A stretch of DNA of 64,000 nucleotides from Calycina herbarum (lineage: Eukaryota > Ascomycota > Leotiomycetes > Helotiales > Pezizellaceae), in contig LLEY01000104.1 in the NCBI GenBank assembly GCA_001414485.1, forward strand, positions 155,289 to 219,288. The letters run 5' to 3'. Position numbers and translations under genes: made by a program. Below the pieces are notes generated by a model. It saw only the letters and a program-made list of their open reading frames with translations, was not told where the DNA came from and searched no databases. Shown one piece after another: positions 47,241 to 58,749 of the stretch. Every line of letters begins with the position of its first letter. The first letter of the stretch is position 1.

Positions 47241-48344
47241 CTTGATTAACAAAATTCATACCAAGCATAAGAACAAAGCCACCACCACTAATATACATCG
47301 ATTTGAAAACCATTGCGAACGAATCAAGCAAACATTACAATTTCCAGGCGAAGAAAAGACACTCCTCTCACAGATATACATCGTAGTTATACTAAAATGT
47401 CAAAGAGAGTACGATCGAGCGGTTATTCGTCTGAATGTCTACGTTGCTAAACTGCCTTCATTGTTGCCAATCGTGCTACGATCGGAAACTTCTCAACTGT
47501 CGATATACTTTCAAAGTTCAGATTAGTTCCCGAGTAAGACGTTGTTGTGACCCCGAGGAGAGGACGGAAAGCTGCGAGATAGCGACGAAGCAGAAATATA
47601 TCTTTTACAGCGAGGTTCAGATCCCAGGTGGAGCGGCGAGAAACTATCAAACTGTAATACGATTGCAATATTGAACTCGTCTCGCTTAAGCCTTTTCCTG
47701 TATACCTTAACAAGGTGGGGAAGTATGACTTGGCAAGTCAGAGAATTGTTATTATATACTTTATAATTAAGATAGTTTATTTGAAGATATTATCCCAAGA
47801 GTCTTGAGCAAATTGAAATAGTGAATCAATTCTCAACCTAAAGTCCCCTTTGAAATAGGCAAGTTCAAGTCGTCTCTAGGTTAATCAATCTCCTGAATCT
47901 GCACATCTATCTTACCTCTAGAGGATATATCAGCCACTTCACTACTTACTGCTTGGCCTGACGAGACTGCAAGAGCGCTCTGATAGTCGTATCATCCCGC
48001 AGTATTTTCTCACCGACTGATTACATCATATCATGTCAAATCACCAAACAGGATCAAGTTTATATGCTCATGAGTTCATATGTCCATAAACTAACTAAAT
48101 AGCTAGATGAACCACCCATACATCCCGTAAAATCCCGCATATCATCATTCCAGATATCGAGGAAAAAAGGTAAAGTGATGAATACCTATCATCCATCATC
48201 ACCCAACAACACCCAGAACGCCATAAAGCATCGATCCAAAAAAAGAGCTACCCACATTCCGCAGCAACAACGAAAATCAACATCTCAAAGTTAGGTTCCC
48301 ACAAGACGAGATCCGTAATATGCCACGTGAGAATAGCGGTGCAT
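47241..48344. other. Intergenic region downstream of the TauD-family gene
   Basis: Normal base composition. Overlapping frames of 79-94 codons at 47242-47713 on both strands have no recognisable domain and look like chance. The 3' untranslated region of the dioxygenase gene probably occupies the right part. Confidence 0.4.
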
Positions 48345-49694
48345 CTAGAAGACAGTGAAACCCTCACCAGGCTCCATGTACTCCTCACCCTCAGCCTCAC
48401 GCTTGCTCTTGGAAGCAGGGTCAAAGTAAGGACGCTCACCGATACCAACGCAGCGTTGACCGGTTCGCAGTCCTAGACTGTCGTAGTCGTAGGTAGCAGC
48501 ATGGTAGGTGGAGCGGTTGTCCCAGATAGCTATTCACCCATTAGTTTCGAATTCGAAACGTTTATCCACCTCTTCAACAGGAATGGAAATATAAACATAC
48601 CAAGATCATTCTGGTTATTCCACTTAAAGCGACATTGCAAATCATGGTTCTCAGTAATCATACGTAAGAACTCATTGAGCAAATGATCACTCTCACGCTC
48701 AGTCAAACCATTGATATGTTGGACATGGTGACCAACAGCAAATACAGTCTTCCATCCAGTAACAGGGTGGGTTCGGATGACAGGGTGTTCAGTGGAGAGC
48801 TCGGTGCCAACATTAAGTGGGTTACCACGAGCCTCAGCGTAGAGGGCGAACTTTTGCTCACGAGCTGCGTTGGTGAAGAGTGGTTGAGCGTAAGTGGCAG
48901 TGAGCCCGTCGAGGAACTTTTGGTAGGCGGGGGAGAATCGGTCGTAAACTTCATATCCGGAGGCCCAGAGAGTGTCTATTGATGGATTGTTAGTACTTTG
49001 AATGCCAAGAAGTGGAGTTAACGAGTAAGACTTACCACCACCAAGGGTTGGGAGATCAGTGAGCTTCAAGATGGCGTAATCGGATGGGACTGGCTCAAAG
49101 GTAATATCAGAGTGCCATCCCTTCTTGAGAGATTGCTTCTTCTTGTGTTGCTCGGTCTTGCGGTCACAGAAGATCTTGGTAGCGAGGTCATTGCTGATGA
49201 CGGAGATCTCGTCATCCTTGTTGCATTGGAATGACTTGTTGGAGATGGGGTGGATGTGCATGGAAGACTCAGCAGGCTTGCCAGTGAGTTCACCAAGCTT
49301 TTGGCAGAGCTTCTTTTGAAGGTCGTTGTCAAGATCACCTTGACCACGGAAGAAGACAACCCCACGTTGAGAGACTGTTCAGTAAGTCAGCATGGAATAT
49401 TCATTTTGATAACATGTGAATGGAATAGTTATCCTTACCAGTAATGGCCAGATCACGAATCAACTCATCAGCATTGTCAGCCTTGAGCCACTCAGCGAGG
49501 TTGGCGTTAGGGAACTCCTTTCCAATGACTGGGGTAACATCAAAAGACTCGAACTTATCAAGAGCACCTGCGAGTTGCATAGGAGTCTTGATGAGCTTGG
49601 CTGGAGCAGTGGATTGAGAGACAACCTCTTGAGCTTTGACCTTCAAGTCATGGAAACGGGTGGTTGGGTAAACATCAACAGCGGAAGGAGCCAT
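48345..49694 (-). CDS. TauD/TfdA-family Fe(II)/2-oxoglutarate dioxygenase
   Basis: Alpha-ketoglutarate dependent dioxygenase, 384 residues, probably cytosolic. Exons 49694-49439, 49374-49036, 48975-48601 and 48529-48345, all with GTAAG/GTATG donors and consistent phases. The fold is marked by RGVVFFRGQ (about 89-97) and the iron ligands His173 and Asp175 in KKGWHSDITF. The distal His is about 333 in NRSTYHAATYD, with a following Arg in GLRTGQR for 2-oxoglutarate. THPVTGWKTVFAVG is a TauD landmark. The ATG at 49694 (MAPSAVDVYPTTRFHDL) is chosen over a longer upstream frame because it matches the usual fungal N-terminus. Relatives include yeast Jlp1, which oxidises sulfonates; whether this one takes taurine, other sulfonates or another acid cannot be read here. 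Confidence 0.9.
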
Positions 49695-52233
49695 TGTGAC
49701 TGTTGTTGGGTGTGTAAGGTATTGGAGAGGTAGGTGTTGTAAAGAACAAGATGGAGGTATGAAAAGTACTGATGAACCCAATAGCCCAAGAGTGTGTTTT
49801 GGAAATGAAAAGAGTTGCACTGGAGGGAAGAGGTATGATACTTATAGACTAGAGTATGCTAGCGTATGTGGATCTGTTGCCCCGCTCACTAAATCTCGAT
49901 ATTGATCAACTTGCCAATAGCGAGCATTTTCTGCGTGAATGGAAAGATAACAAGGACTATGAGCAGCAGAAGCCGGGTCCTGATAACGCTAATAAGGATC
50001 TAGCAGTATCACCGGTTGGCAATACATGAGTGAAAGCTTCTGCAAACAACCGACCCCGCTTTTATGATCCCATGGTATATCATTTAGACCGAAGTCGGAT
50101 GAGTCTAAAGCGAGTTTTGATTGTCAACACTGGTTGAGAAGTTACCTATTCACTTAGAACAATCACTCAACATTCTTAGCGTTTTTGACGCCATAGCTGA
50201 TTCAAGAGATGTGATGAGATGAGATGGGAATCACACCCAAAAGAAGTACTTGGTGCGTGTGCACAATACCGGCCACTCCTGGTAAGTTTCCAAAGTCATG
50301 GAACCTAGTCACTGCCATGCATTTATATGGGGACAGCCGCTGCTTCATAGCATCACTTGAACCTAATGACAGGCGTCACTATGCGTGTAGACAATATCAA
50401 TCGACAATACGTTGCCACGTTGCTCCATCATGGTGCGGATAGCTAGTTTGCGGACATTGTTGGTTTCTTTGACCGACCGAATAGGGAAAACGAAATAACT
50501 TGATATGGCATGATCGACCCTCTCCCTTGCTTGGGGTTGAGCAATGACAGTTGTAAAAGATTGCCTAGGTGGGCATCAAAATTGAAATCACATATCGGTT
50601 GGTCATGCAATATTGCAGCTTTAACCCTCCCTCAATGTGACATGGAATGAGGGGTTGTTTGAGATCGCCAAAATATAACGCCGGCAAGACCGGTATGTTG
50701 CAGCCATACAGACATCTGAAGACGCTGCATGAAACGGCTCGTGTAAATCAAATACGACCAGTCTGAGGTTTTTCTGGGAAAATCAAGCCAGACCCGGAGT
50801 ATGTTGGAACTAGAGGGGTGATAGAGGGGTGATAGAGGGGTGATGAGGGGTTCTTTGAGTGCCGGAATTGAAGCGTTGTATACCCCAAAAACGCACAGAA
50901 ACTGCATCGTGATTCCATCTTGCATAGCAAGCGCCTCCACTGAAATCCCTACACCGCTGCTACACCAATAGAACAGACGAGATGGAGTTGAGAGCATCCA
51001 AGGGAAACTCACCTGTGGGATATGGTGGATAAGGAAAAATGCGGGGCATCATGGTGGCGAGATAAGAAAGTGTGAGAGAAAAACAGCAAAGAATCATATC
51101 CATGTCGTCAAAACAAACGTTTTCAAGAGCATCTTACCGCATGGTGGTGGCACCAACAGGAAAGGCTGCGTTGCAACAAGGCAGTGAGGTTCTGGCTACC
51201 CGTTTGGAACGACGTTTGTTTGGGTGGACTCTTGGATATTCTCCCTTTGGGTTCGTACCACACCCTCTTGCTAGAATGGCCAGAGGCACAGAGAAGTATA
51301 ATTGGGTCTCGGGGATGGTGGTAGCATCGGGCCAAACCATCGGGATCGTAAATGGAGGTCGCGGGAAGGGCTCTGGGAGGTTTGGGAGAACTGCATTGCA
51401 CCCCATGGTCCACTCTATGCTTGGCCTCCAGCACAAGGTGACATGGCTTCGGAAGTTGATGCCATCTCCAATGACATGCGTTTGCTCTGGTGGGGTGAAC
51501 GGGTAAAGCGCGAGGCATACGACCAAAGGCGCTGATACAGCTTAAAGAGGATGTTGGGATGCGATGGTGGGTAGATGACTGGCGTAGAGATTGTACAGGA
51601 GCTAAGGAATCCCAGTACAGGACGTACCAGGACATGAAGCTGCAACAAGGCGGCCGAATAGCATGCATGGTATTGCTGAAGAAATGGCGGGAGAAGAGGT
51701 GCCGCTACATCATGTCGCTATGTGGCCATGGAATCAACCGTAGGTAGGTAGGTACCAGGAGGGGTCGACGAGACGAGCCGCCGTTAACGTTCGTTTTCTA
51801 TGTATTGGTGTGCTGTTGATGCGCTGGACGAGGGGGGGTTTCCGCGGAAGAAGTATATTGAGTATATTATTCGTTGGTGTTGATGGAGTTGTGGAGAAGC
51901 TGGAAGAGGAACGCGAAGAACGAGAGAGCGACCGCGGAAGCGAAGAAAGGCCAAGTGACAGGGGTAGCTCTGCAGCCTCGCCGCCTCGCCGCCTGGGAAC
52001 CTGAAGCCTTCAACCCTTCAACCCTTCAACCCCGCTGGGAATGCCTTCACTCATGCACTAGACTAGAGCACCCTCAAATACCGGACGACTAACAACAACA
52101 CACCGAGTGACATTGCCCGAGGTGCCTCTCCCTTCTGCAACCGGATTAGCAAACTACTACACCCCCAGAACCACTCACATTCTACCATCTGCAATCTGCC
52201 ATGTCATGATTGCAACCTCACCCTGCAAAGGAC
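49695..52233. other. Long divergent intergenic region
   Basis: 2.5 kb between two divergent genes. It contains several frames of 100-180 codons that overlap on both strands (50632-51668) with no recognisable domain. It also has a minisatellite at 50811-50843, a GTAGGTAGGTAGGTA run near 51740, CGCCGCCT repeats near 51975, and AACCCTTC repeats near 52012-52033. It may hold long 5' untranslated regions or a noncoding transcript. No confident gene. Confidence 0.4.
50811..50843 (+). repeat. Three tandem 11-bp repeats TAGAGGGGTGA
   Basis: Three exact consecutive units, followed by a near-copy (TGAGGGGT). A simple minisatellite. Confidence 0.85.
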
Positions 52234-55200
52234 ATGGCTCTCAGTTCGGTGAGCAGCATACCCTCAATCCTGTTTACGCGGAATATCCCACCCCTCTGCC
52301 TACCACCGCCTACCACCCTCCAGCCAAGATCTAACTCGTCCAGTGGAAAACGTTTGATTTCTTCGACGTCTCCCAGATCAATGCCCCCGATGACGAGAGT
52401 CGATCCTTCTTCGAGAACAACGAAATCAGATGTGTCTGTTCCGGATCGGAGAATCTCTTTCTGGGCAGTGATGATGGTGTAGTCCGAATCGTATCCTCGA
52501 GCTTCAAAATCTTACGGACCTTCCAAGCCTACGATGTTGGTTCCATTACACATATGAAGCAGGTGGAGGGGACCTCCTTGTTGGTTACAATATCGGTATC
52601 TACATCCACCCTGCAGCATGCCTTCCACTGGTCTCTGATATCTTGTAGGAAGACCTGCCCAATGAACCTGTTTTGAAGGTATGGGCCTTGGATAAGCCGG
52701 TAAAGAAGACGGGTCTGCCAACCTGCCAGTCGACCTTGAGCATACAAAATGGCCGAAAGCCGTTTCCGGTATGCAGCTTGTTCCTTCCCCACATGCGATA
52801 CTCCTGCTAACCATGCCACCAGATATCCGCTTTTGCCGCCCTTGATGATCTTTCTCAAGTGGCCGTCGGGTTCGCAAACGGATCGGTTACAGTGGTTCGC
52901 GGGGACTTGGTACATGATAGAGGGGCGAAGCAGCGAACGGTCCACGAATCCGAAGAACCAATAACGGGTGTTGAGCTCCGCGAAGAAGGAAAGTTAACGA
53001 CGTTGTACATTGCAACTACGGCCCGCATATTGAAGCTTGGAATATCAGGATCAGGGGCTCGACAGCCGGCCAGTAACGTGGAAGAGCTGGGGTGTGCGGT
53101 TGGTTGTATGACCGTTGATAAACGCAATGGAGATATTGTTGTGGTGAGAGATGATGCCATTTATTACTATGGTAATAGATATGGTATTGGGGGACGTGGA
53201 CCTTGCCATGGATACGATGGTCCCAAAGATTTGGTGGCGCTGTTTGAAGATTATGTTGCACTGGTATCCCCACCAGCTGCTTCCACTACTTCAAACAAAT
53301 CAAGTACCCTTCGTCGGTTTGGGGGATCTCAAGCCGATGAGATCTTCAACACTTCTACCTTTACTCTTCTGGATACGGACCTGAAGTTTGTTGCTCATTC
53401 CGAATCTTTGGTTTCCAAAGTTGTGACAATCTTCATGATATGGGGTGATCTTTTTACATTGCTTCAAAATGGAAAGGTATGGATTTCAGCTATTGTGTCT
53501 ATGCAAGAGATGTTAATTACGTTGATAGATATATCGATATCATGAAAAGTCGTTGCAACAGAGACTTGAGATCCTGTACCAAAGAAACCTCTATGTGTAT
53601 GCAATCAATTTGGCACAAAAGTCTGGGATGGATACGGTACAGAAAAATGTCATCTATCGAAAATTTGGAGATAGTTTATACCAAAAGGGTGATTATGACG
53701 GCGCAATGCAACAATACCTCAAAGCCATTGACAGTACTGAACCTTCACAAGTCATCCGAAAGGTAAATTTCAAGCACTTTGCGCACGGATTTTGCTAACT
53801 GTCACAGTTTCTTGATACCCAACGCATACATAATTTAATAGAGTACCTGGAAGAATTACATGAACACCATAAAGCAACCTCCGACCATACTACCCTTCTT
53901 TTGAACTGTTATGCAAAACTGAAAGACATCGATAAATTGGAAAAATTCATCAAATCGCCTGGAGATCTCAAATTTGATCTTGATACTGCAATTTCAATGT
54001 GCAGGCAAGGAGGTTATTATGAACAAGCAGTGTATCTTGCAACCAAACACGTAGAGCATGCATTGGTTGTCGACATACTAATTGAAGACTCGAAAAAGTA
54101 TGCCGAGGCACTCCAGTACATATGGCGGTTGGAGCCCGAAGATGTAGGTCCTACCAACTGATTTATAGTTTTCTACTAATAACCATTCAGATGTACAAGA
54201 ACTTGATGAAATATGCTCGAGTTTTGTTGGAACATTGTCCCACGGAAGCAACACAACTTTTCGTGGAGTACTTCACAGGTCAATTTCGACCCAGATCTGA
54301 TGCGATCGTCGTTCCTGAAGCAATTCAAACTTCAGGCGGCTACGCAGCAGGCGCTGTCAATGCAGTACAGAATTTGAAAGACCTCCTTCCTTTACCTTAC
54401 ATGAGCACATCTGCTGTTGCATCGCCACCAGCGCAGGGTAATATTGCACCTACTTTGAGTGACAACCAAGTTGTTGAGGACATAGAGCAGCTGTCGGCTC
54501 CTCAATACACACCACCACAGCCGAGAATCGCATTTTCCTCATTCGTCGATCATCCAGATGAATTCATTATTTTCTTGGAAGCGTGCTTAGAAGAGAAAGA
54601 TCTTAAAGAGCGCGACAAGATTGATTTGTACACGACTTTGTTTGAAATGTATCTACACAAATCAAATGAGAAGAAGGGCGAGGATAGAGAGGAATGGGAA
54701 GCCAAAGCCAAGAAACTTATCGAGGGCAAGGATATCCCAATCGACACTTCCAACGTACTCTTACTCTCTCATCTCTCGGACTTCAAAGACGGAACCACCC
54801 TTGTTCGTGAACAGGCTGGACTTCGATTTGATATTTTCCGTTCATACACATCGGCCAAAGACACGCGTGGTGCCATCAAAGCATTGCGAAAATACGGACC
54901 CGATGAACCGCAATTATACCCCGCAGCTCTTGCATACTTCACATCCGACCCTCACGTCCTCGAAGAAGCCGGCGATGAACTCGACGCAGTTCTCAAAAAA
55001 ATCGACGACGATGGCCTCATGGCTCCCCTCCAAGTCATCCAAACCCTCTCCACCAACGCCGTCGCAACAATGGGCATGATAAAAACCTACCTCCAACAAA
55101 CCATCGAACGCGAGCGCAGAGAAATAAGCAACAACCGCAAACTCATAACATCCTACCGCACCGAGACCATCCAGAAACGCGAAGAAATCCAGGATCTCAC

Positions 55201-55522
55201 GACTAAACCTCAGACTTTCAACAACACGCGTTGTTCATTTTGTGGTTCGCAATTGTCGCTTCCCGCCGTGCATTTTATGTGTAAACATTCCTTTCATCAA
55301 ACGTGTATTAATGTGCAGGTTGGGGAGGATGGGGAGGTGGAGGGGGATTGCACGGTTTGTAGGAAGGAGAATGATGCTATAAGGGCTTTTGTGAGGAGTC
55401 AGGAGGAAATGGGGGATAAGCATGAGTTCTTTTTGGATGCGGTCAGGGGGAGTGGGGATCGTTTTGGGAGGGTGAGTGAGTTTTTTGGGAGGGGGGTTAT
55501 GCAGGTTCCGAGTATGGAATGA
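52234..55522 (+). CDS. VPS11: Vps11/Pep5, HOPS/CORVET core subunit with C-terminal RING
   Basis: Core subunit of the class C tethering complexes CORVET and HOPS, which act in endosome-vacuole fusion. Seven exons: 52234-52248, 52344-52595, 52649-52768, 52823-53476, 53529-53762, 53808-54143 and 54191-55522, coding 980 residues, near the usual family length. The first exon codes only MALSS and joins to WKTFDFFDVSQ, the conserved N-terminus. The N-terminal beta-propeller is visible (SENLFLGSDDGVVRIVS, AVGFANGSVTVVRGD). The alpha-solenoid follows with clathrin-repeat-like segments (LYQRNLYVYAINLAQK, DYDGAMQQYLKAI, LLNCYAKLKD, YYEQAVYLATKH). A coiled helix precedes the RING-H2 at about 885-928 (CSFC...C-x-HSFH..C...CTVC). 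Every splice keeps the phase and all key parts are present, so the gene looks intact and functional despite the subtelomeric position. Confidence 0.95.
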
Positions 55523-55870
55523 GGAGGGGGTTCTGTGGTGTTGGTAGATTAGGTAGAATGGAAATATGTGGTTTCTTAATTTTGTGTTTTTGTGGAAGCC
55601 TGCAATTCAGGCTATAGCCCTTCCAGGTAGGGTTGCCCGAAGTGTACCATGGTCCCCCTGTATACGAGTTATATGCGTATAAGCTAATAGTATATTTGTA
55701 TACTATATCCACTTTTCTAAGCATATACGAGGTTATATAAGAAGTCTCTTTAATTCCTAGCTATCTTTTCAAAGCTATTCCTACTTTTTAAAAGGAAAGA
55801 ATTTTTTCTAAAAAAAACTATAAGAGAGGTTAATATAAAATAGATAACGTATATCATAAGCGAACCCGAC
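55523..55870. other. Border between gene island and subtelomeric repeats
   Basis: The 3' region of VPS11, changing at about 55660-55700 from normal to AT-rich RIP-like sequence just before the LTR at 55871. No gene. Confidence 0.5.
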
Positions 55871-56079
55871 TGTCACGAATCACGGTATGCGTGGTAAGTA
55901 GTCTAGACGGCGTTCTGACAGGATAAGACATAATATCCGGGAAAGGAAAGTAACATAGGAGGAAATCAGTAATGCAGAAGGACATTAGGGATTTCAGGAT
56001 CTTACTATTGTAGTAATATTAGAAGTCACGTGTGGTTATGTGACATGATCGCCTACATCGCTCTGGTCGCCTTGATCGC

Positions 56080-56115
56080 GAGCGACGCGAGCAACGTGAG
56101 CGATGTAAGCGACGC
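56080..56115 (+). repeat. Four 9-bp tandem units in LTR U3
   Basis: GAGCGACGC, GAGCAACGT, GAGCGATGT and AAGCGACGC in tandem, differing only by transitions, as RIP or CpG decay would leave. They lie 20 bp upstream of the TATA-like box. Confidence 0.75.
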
Positions 56116-56134
56116 ACTTTAGAAACGAAGGTTC

Positions 56135-56143
56135 TATATAAGA
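56135..56143 (+). promoter_or_regulatory. TATA-like box of the gypsy A LTR promoter
   Basis: TATATAAGA within the conserved GGTTCTATATAAGACTAGC segment, which is kept in the subtype 2 LTR copies. It suits an LTR polymerase II promoter with a start about 30 bases downstream. Activity is not shown. Confidence 0.45.
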
Positions 56144-56499
56144 CTAGCACGTCTGCTATTAGATAGGAGCTTCGTACTCAACTTTAGTTATTAATCTTAT
56201 TATCTTATTTAACATCTTTAATATAAGTAACGAGTTCACTTCTAAGTGAACAAACCCAGCGTATCTATACTTCTTACCTACATACTAACCTTCGAGACTT
56301 AGTCATCTTTGTTTAGTTCGTTTAAGTTTCGTTACACTTTAAGCACCTACTTAGAAGTTCAGTCGCTATAGCCCCAGCAACCCCCGCCGCAGCAGCTAGC
56401 CTAAATGCTAGTCGAGTCAACGTCGCCGGAACATCTAGAGGTGTAACTAGGAGGATACCTGCTAGTACATAGTCAACCAGGAACGACGACAATGTTAGT

Positions 56500-57300
56500 A
56501 TACTAGACGCCCCCGAGCCCTACAAGGTCGAAGCACTTAAATCTATCAAAGTTAAGATGCTAGATACGTATCACAGGAAGCGAAAGGAACTCGACTTATT
56601 CCTTCTCTAAATAGACATCTACTTTAACTTTAATTCTAATAAGTTCAAAGGTAATTATAACTTACGAACTATCTTTACTATTTCCTACCTTAGGAGATTA
56701 GTATTAGAATAGGCTTAGCTATACTTAGAGGACTTTTTTAAAAATAAGGATAAAGACAGAAAGATAGAATTAACTAAGATTATATTTAAATCTTAGAGAG
56801 GATTTAAGGCAACTATTAGAAAAGTCTTCGAAGACTTTGATACGATTTAAACAGCTATATATAAGCTTTTGGAATTATACTAGACTAGATTAGCAATAGA
56901 TTACGCTAATGAATTTCAACATTATAGAACGAAGTCGAGATAAGATGCTATTACTCTTATAGAACTCTTTTATAGAGGATTAAAGACACATATCTATAAG
57001 GAAATAGCTAAATAGAACATATAATTCTTAACTATTATAGGTATAATCGAGGAAGTCGTCTAACTAGACAATCGCCTATACGAATTTAGGAAGAGTAACC
57101 CTAGGCACGGGGAAAAGAGTAAAGGGTTAGGAAAGTAGAAGCACTCTTATACCAACAAGCATAGTAAGGAGGCAAACGCTACGTAAAAGAAAACCTTTCT
57201 AAAGAAAGGAGGACTTTCCTAGGAAGAGCGAAATCATCGACGTAAGTAAAACTTATATTATAATTATAGCTAACTAGGCTATAGAGCAAATAAATATAGT
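56500..57300 (+). pseudogene. gag of element A
   Basis: Readable segments include KRKELDLFLL, DIYFNFNSNKFKGNYNLRTI, YLEDFFKNKDKDRKIELTKI, AIDYANEFQHY and LIELFYRGLK, all typical of gypsy capsid. The zinc knuckle (about 57256-57300) has Cys codons turned into Tyr (YYNYS-stop-LGYRANKY). TAG replaces several Trp/Gln codons. Confidence 0.7.
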
Positions 57301-58749
57301 AAGAAGAAAGACTCTAAGAGAAAGAAACAAATTAATACTACTATCTAATAATAAGTAGCTTTAACTGATCGTATTAAACTCACAGATAAGGAGCTTAAAG
57401 CATAAGGATATAGAACTTAGATTAAAAATAATAAAGGAATCAGTAGTATATAAGACACTAATAACAACAGGGATCTACTCCTTAAAGAATATTATAATAT
57501 ATAATTAGTAATAGAATCTAAGTAACCTTTTTAAGTAGAATACAAATCACTACTATTGACTAGTTCTTTAGAGACATCGGATTTATCTTCTAGTTTAGAA
57601 GGAGAAATAAAGAATAAAGACCCTAAAGTTAGAGAAACTTAGGCTTTCCTTAGAACCTTTAAACAAGGAAACTAATAAGCATATATTAATAATTAGAAAC
57701 CAGATTTCTAGAGTCCTTATATAATATAAGAAGTTAACCTAACTATCTTAACAACGTATACAGTTGTAAGTAATAACCCTAAAACGATAACTCTAGTTAG
57801 TCTAATTACTAGACAGAAAACTATTAAAGGGAAGGAACTAGAACAGGAACGTCGACTAATTAAAAAACCTAGCTACCCTAAGGTAGAGGATATATAGAAA
57901 ATATATAATATATTAGACAAAATTAGTACGTAGACATAGCAAGTTCTAACAGGATTTAAGAGACGAATCAAAACCCCTTTTCTTAAGACACTACCTAAAG
58001 ATGTTATACTAAAGGAATTTAAGTAATATATTATTATTACGTTAATTAGAAATAATAGGTTAGTATTTAAGAAAAATAACTTATAATAACTGTTTAGTAT
58101 ATTATACTAGGAGCGAAGGGAGCTTAATATAACCAAGTAAGCTAAGACAGAACTAGAGGAATTATATTATCTATCAGCAGGAGAACTATGGTTTATAGAA
58201 ACAGTTTAAGAAACAATAATACAATAGATATAATATAAACTAAGTCTAACCTTAGACTAGTTATCGCAGAAACGATTCAAAGGAGTATTACTAGAGCCTA
58301 CTAGAATAGTAGAATATTATCAGATATACGAAGTAGTATTATCAAATAAAGAAGGAGTAGTATTCTTTCCTTAGTCCTAGATTAAAGCTATTAGAGAAAA
58401 GAATTCGAGGGACTATATATTCAAAGTTTACTATATAAAAACAGAGATAAGTATACTAGAAGCTACTTTAGATTATCTATATATAAGAGAACTATAGTCT
58501 ATAAAAGCTATTTTAGAAACTAGTTATAAATAGATCTAATATAACTACGAATAAATACTAAAGCAATTTATAAGGAAAATTCCTAAAACTATAAGAATTA
58601 TAGAATATAGATTAGTATACGAGGTAGTATACACTAATAAGGAAAGAGTAAGATTCTTTCTATAATATAAGGACGAGGAGAAAAAGAAGTATAATTAAGA
58701 GAATCGATCTTTCGAAGTCTAATATGTTAAAGCAAAGTTAAACACTACT

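Larger units (their letters stand above)
55871..56336 (+). repeat. 5' LTR of element A
   Basis: 466 bp, TGTCACG...GTTACA. Less mutated than its 3' partner. It contains four 9-bp units (56080-56115) and a TATATAAGA box (56135-56143). Confidence 0.92.

Noticed and set aside
47242..47713. Three overlapping frames of 79-94 codons
   Set aside because: They overlap on both strands with no domain and no intron logic, at the edge of the repeat block.
50811..50843. Short tandem repeats as a CRISPR-like array
   Set aside because: The units are directly adjacent without spacers, and this is a fungal genome; a plain minisatellite.
51123..51668. 181-codon minus-strand frame in the spacer before VPS11
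   Set aside because: It overlaps a 144-codon frame on the opposite strand, has no recognisable domain or typical start context, and is rich in Cys/His/Pro in a random-looking pattern.
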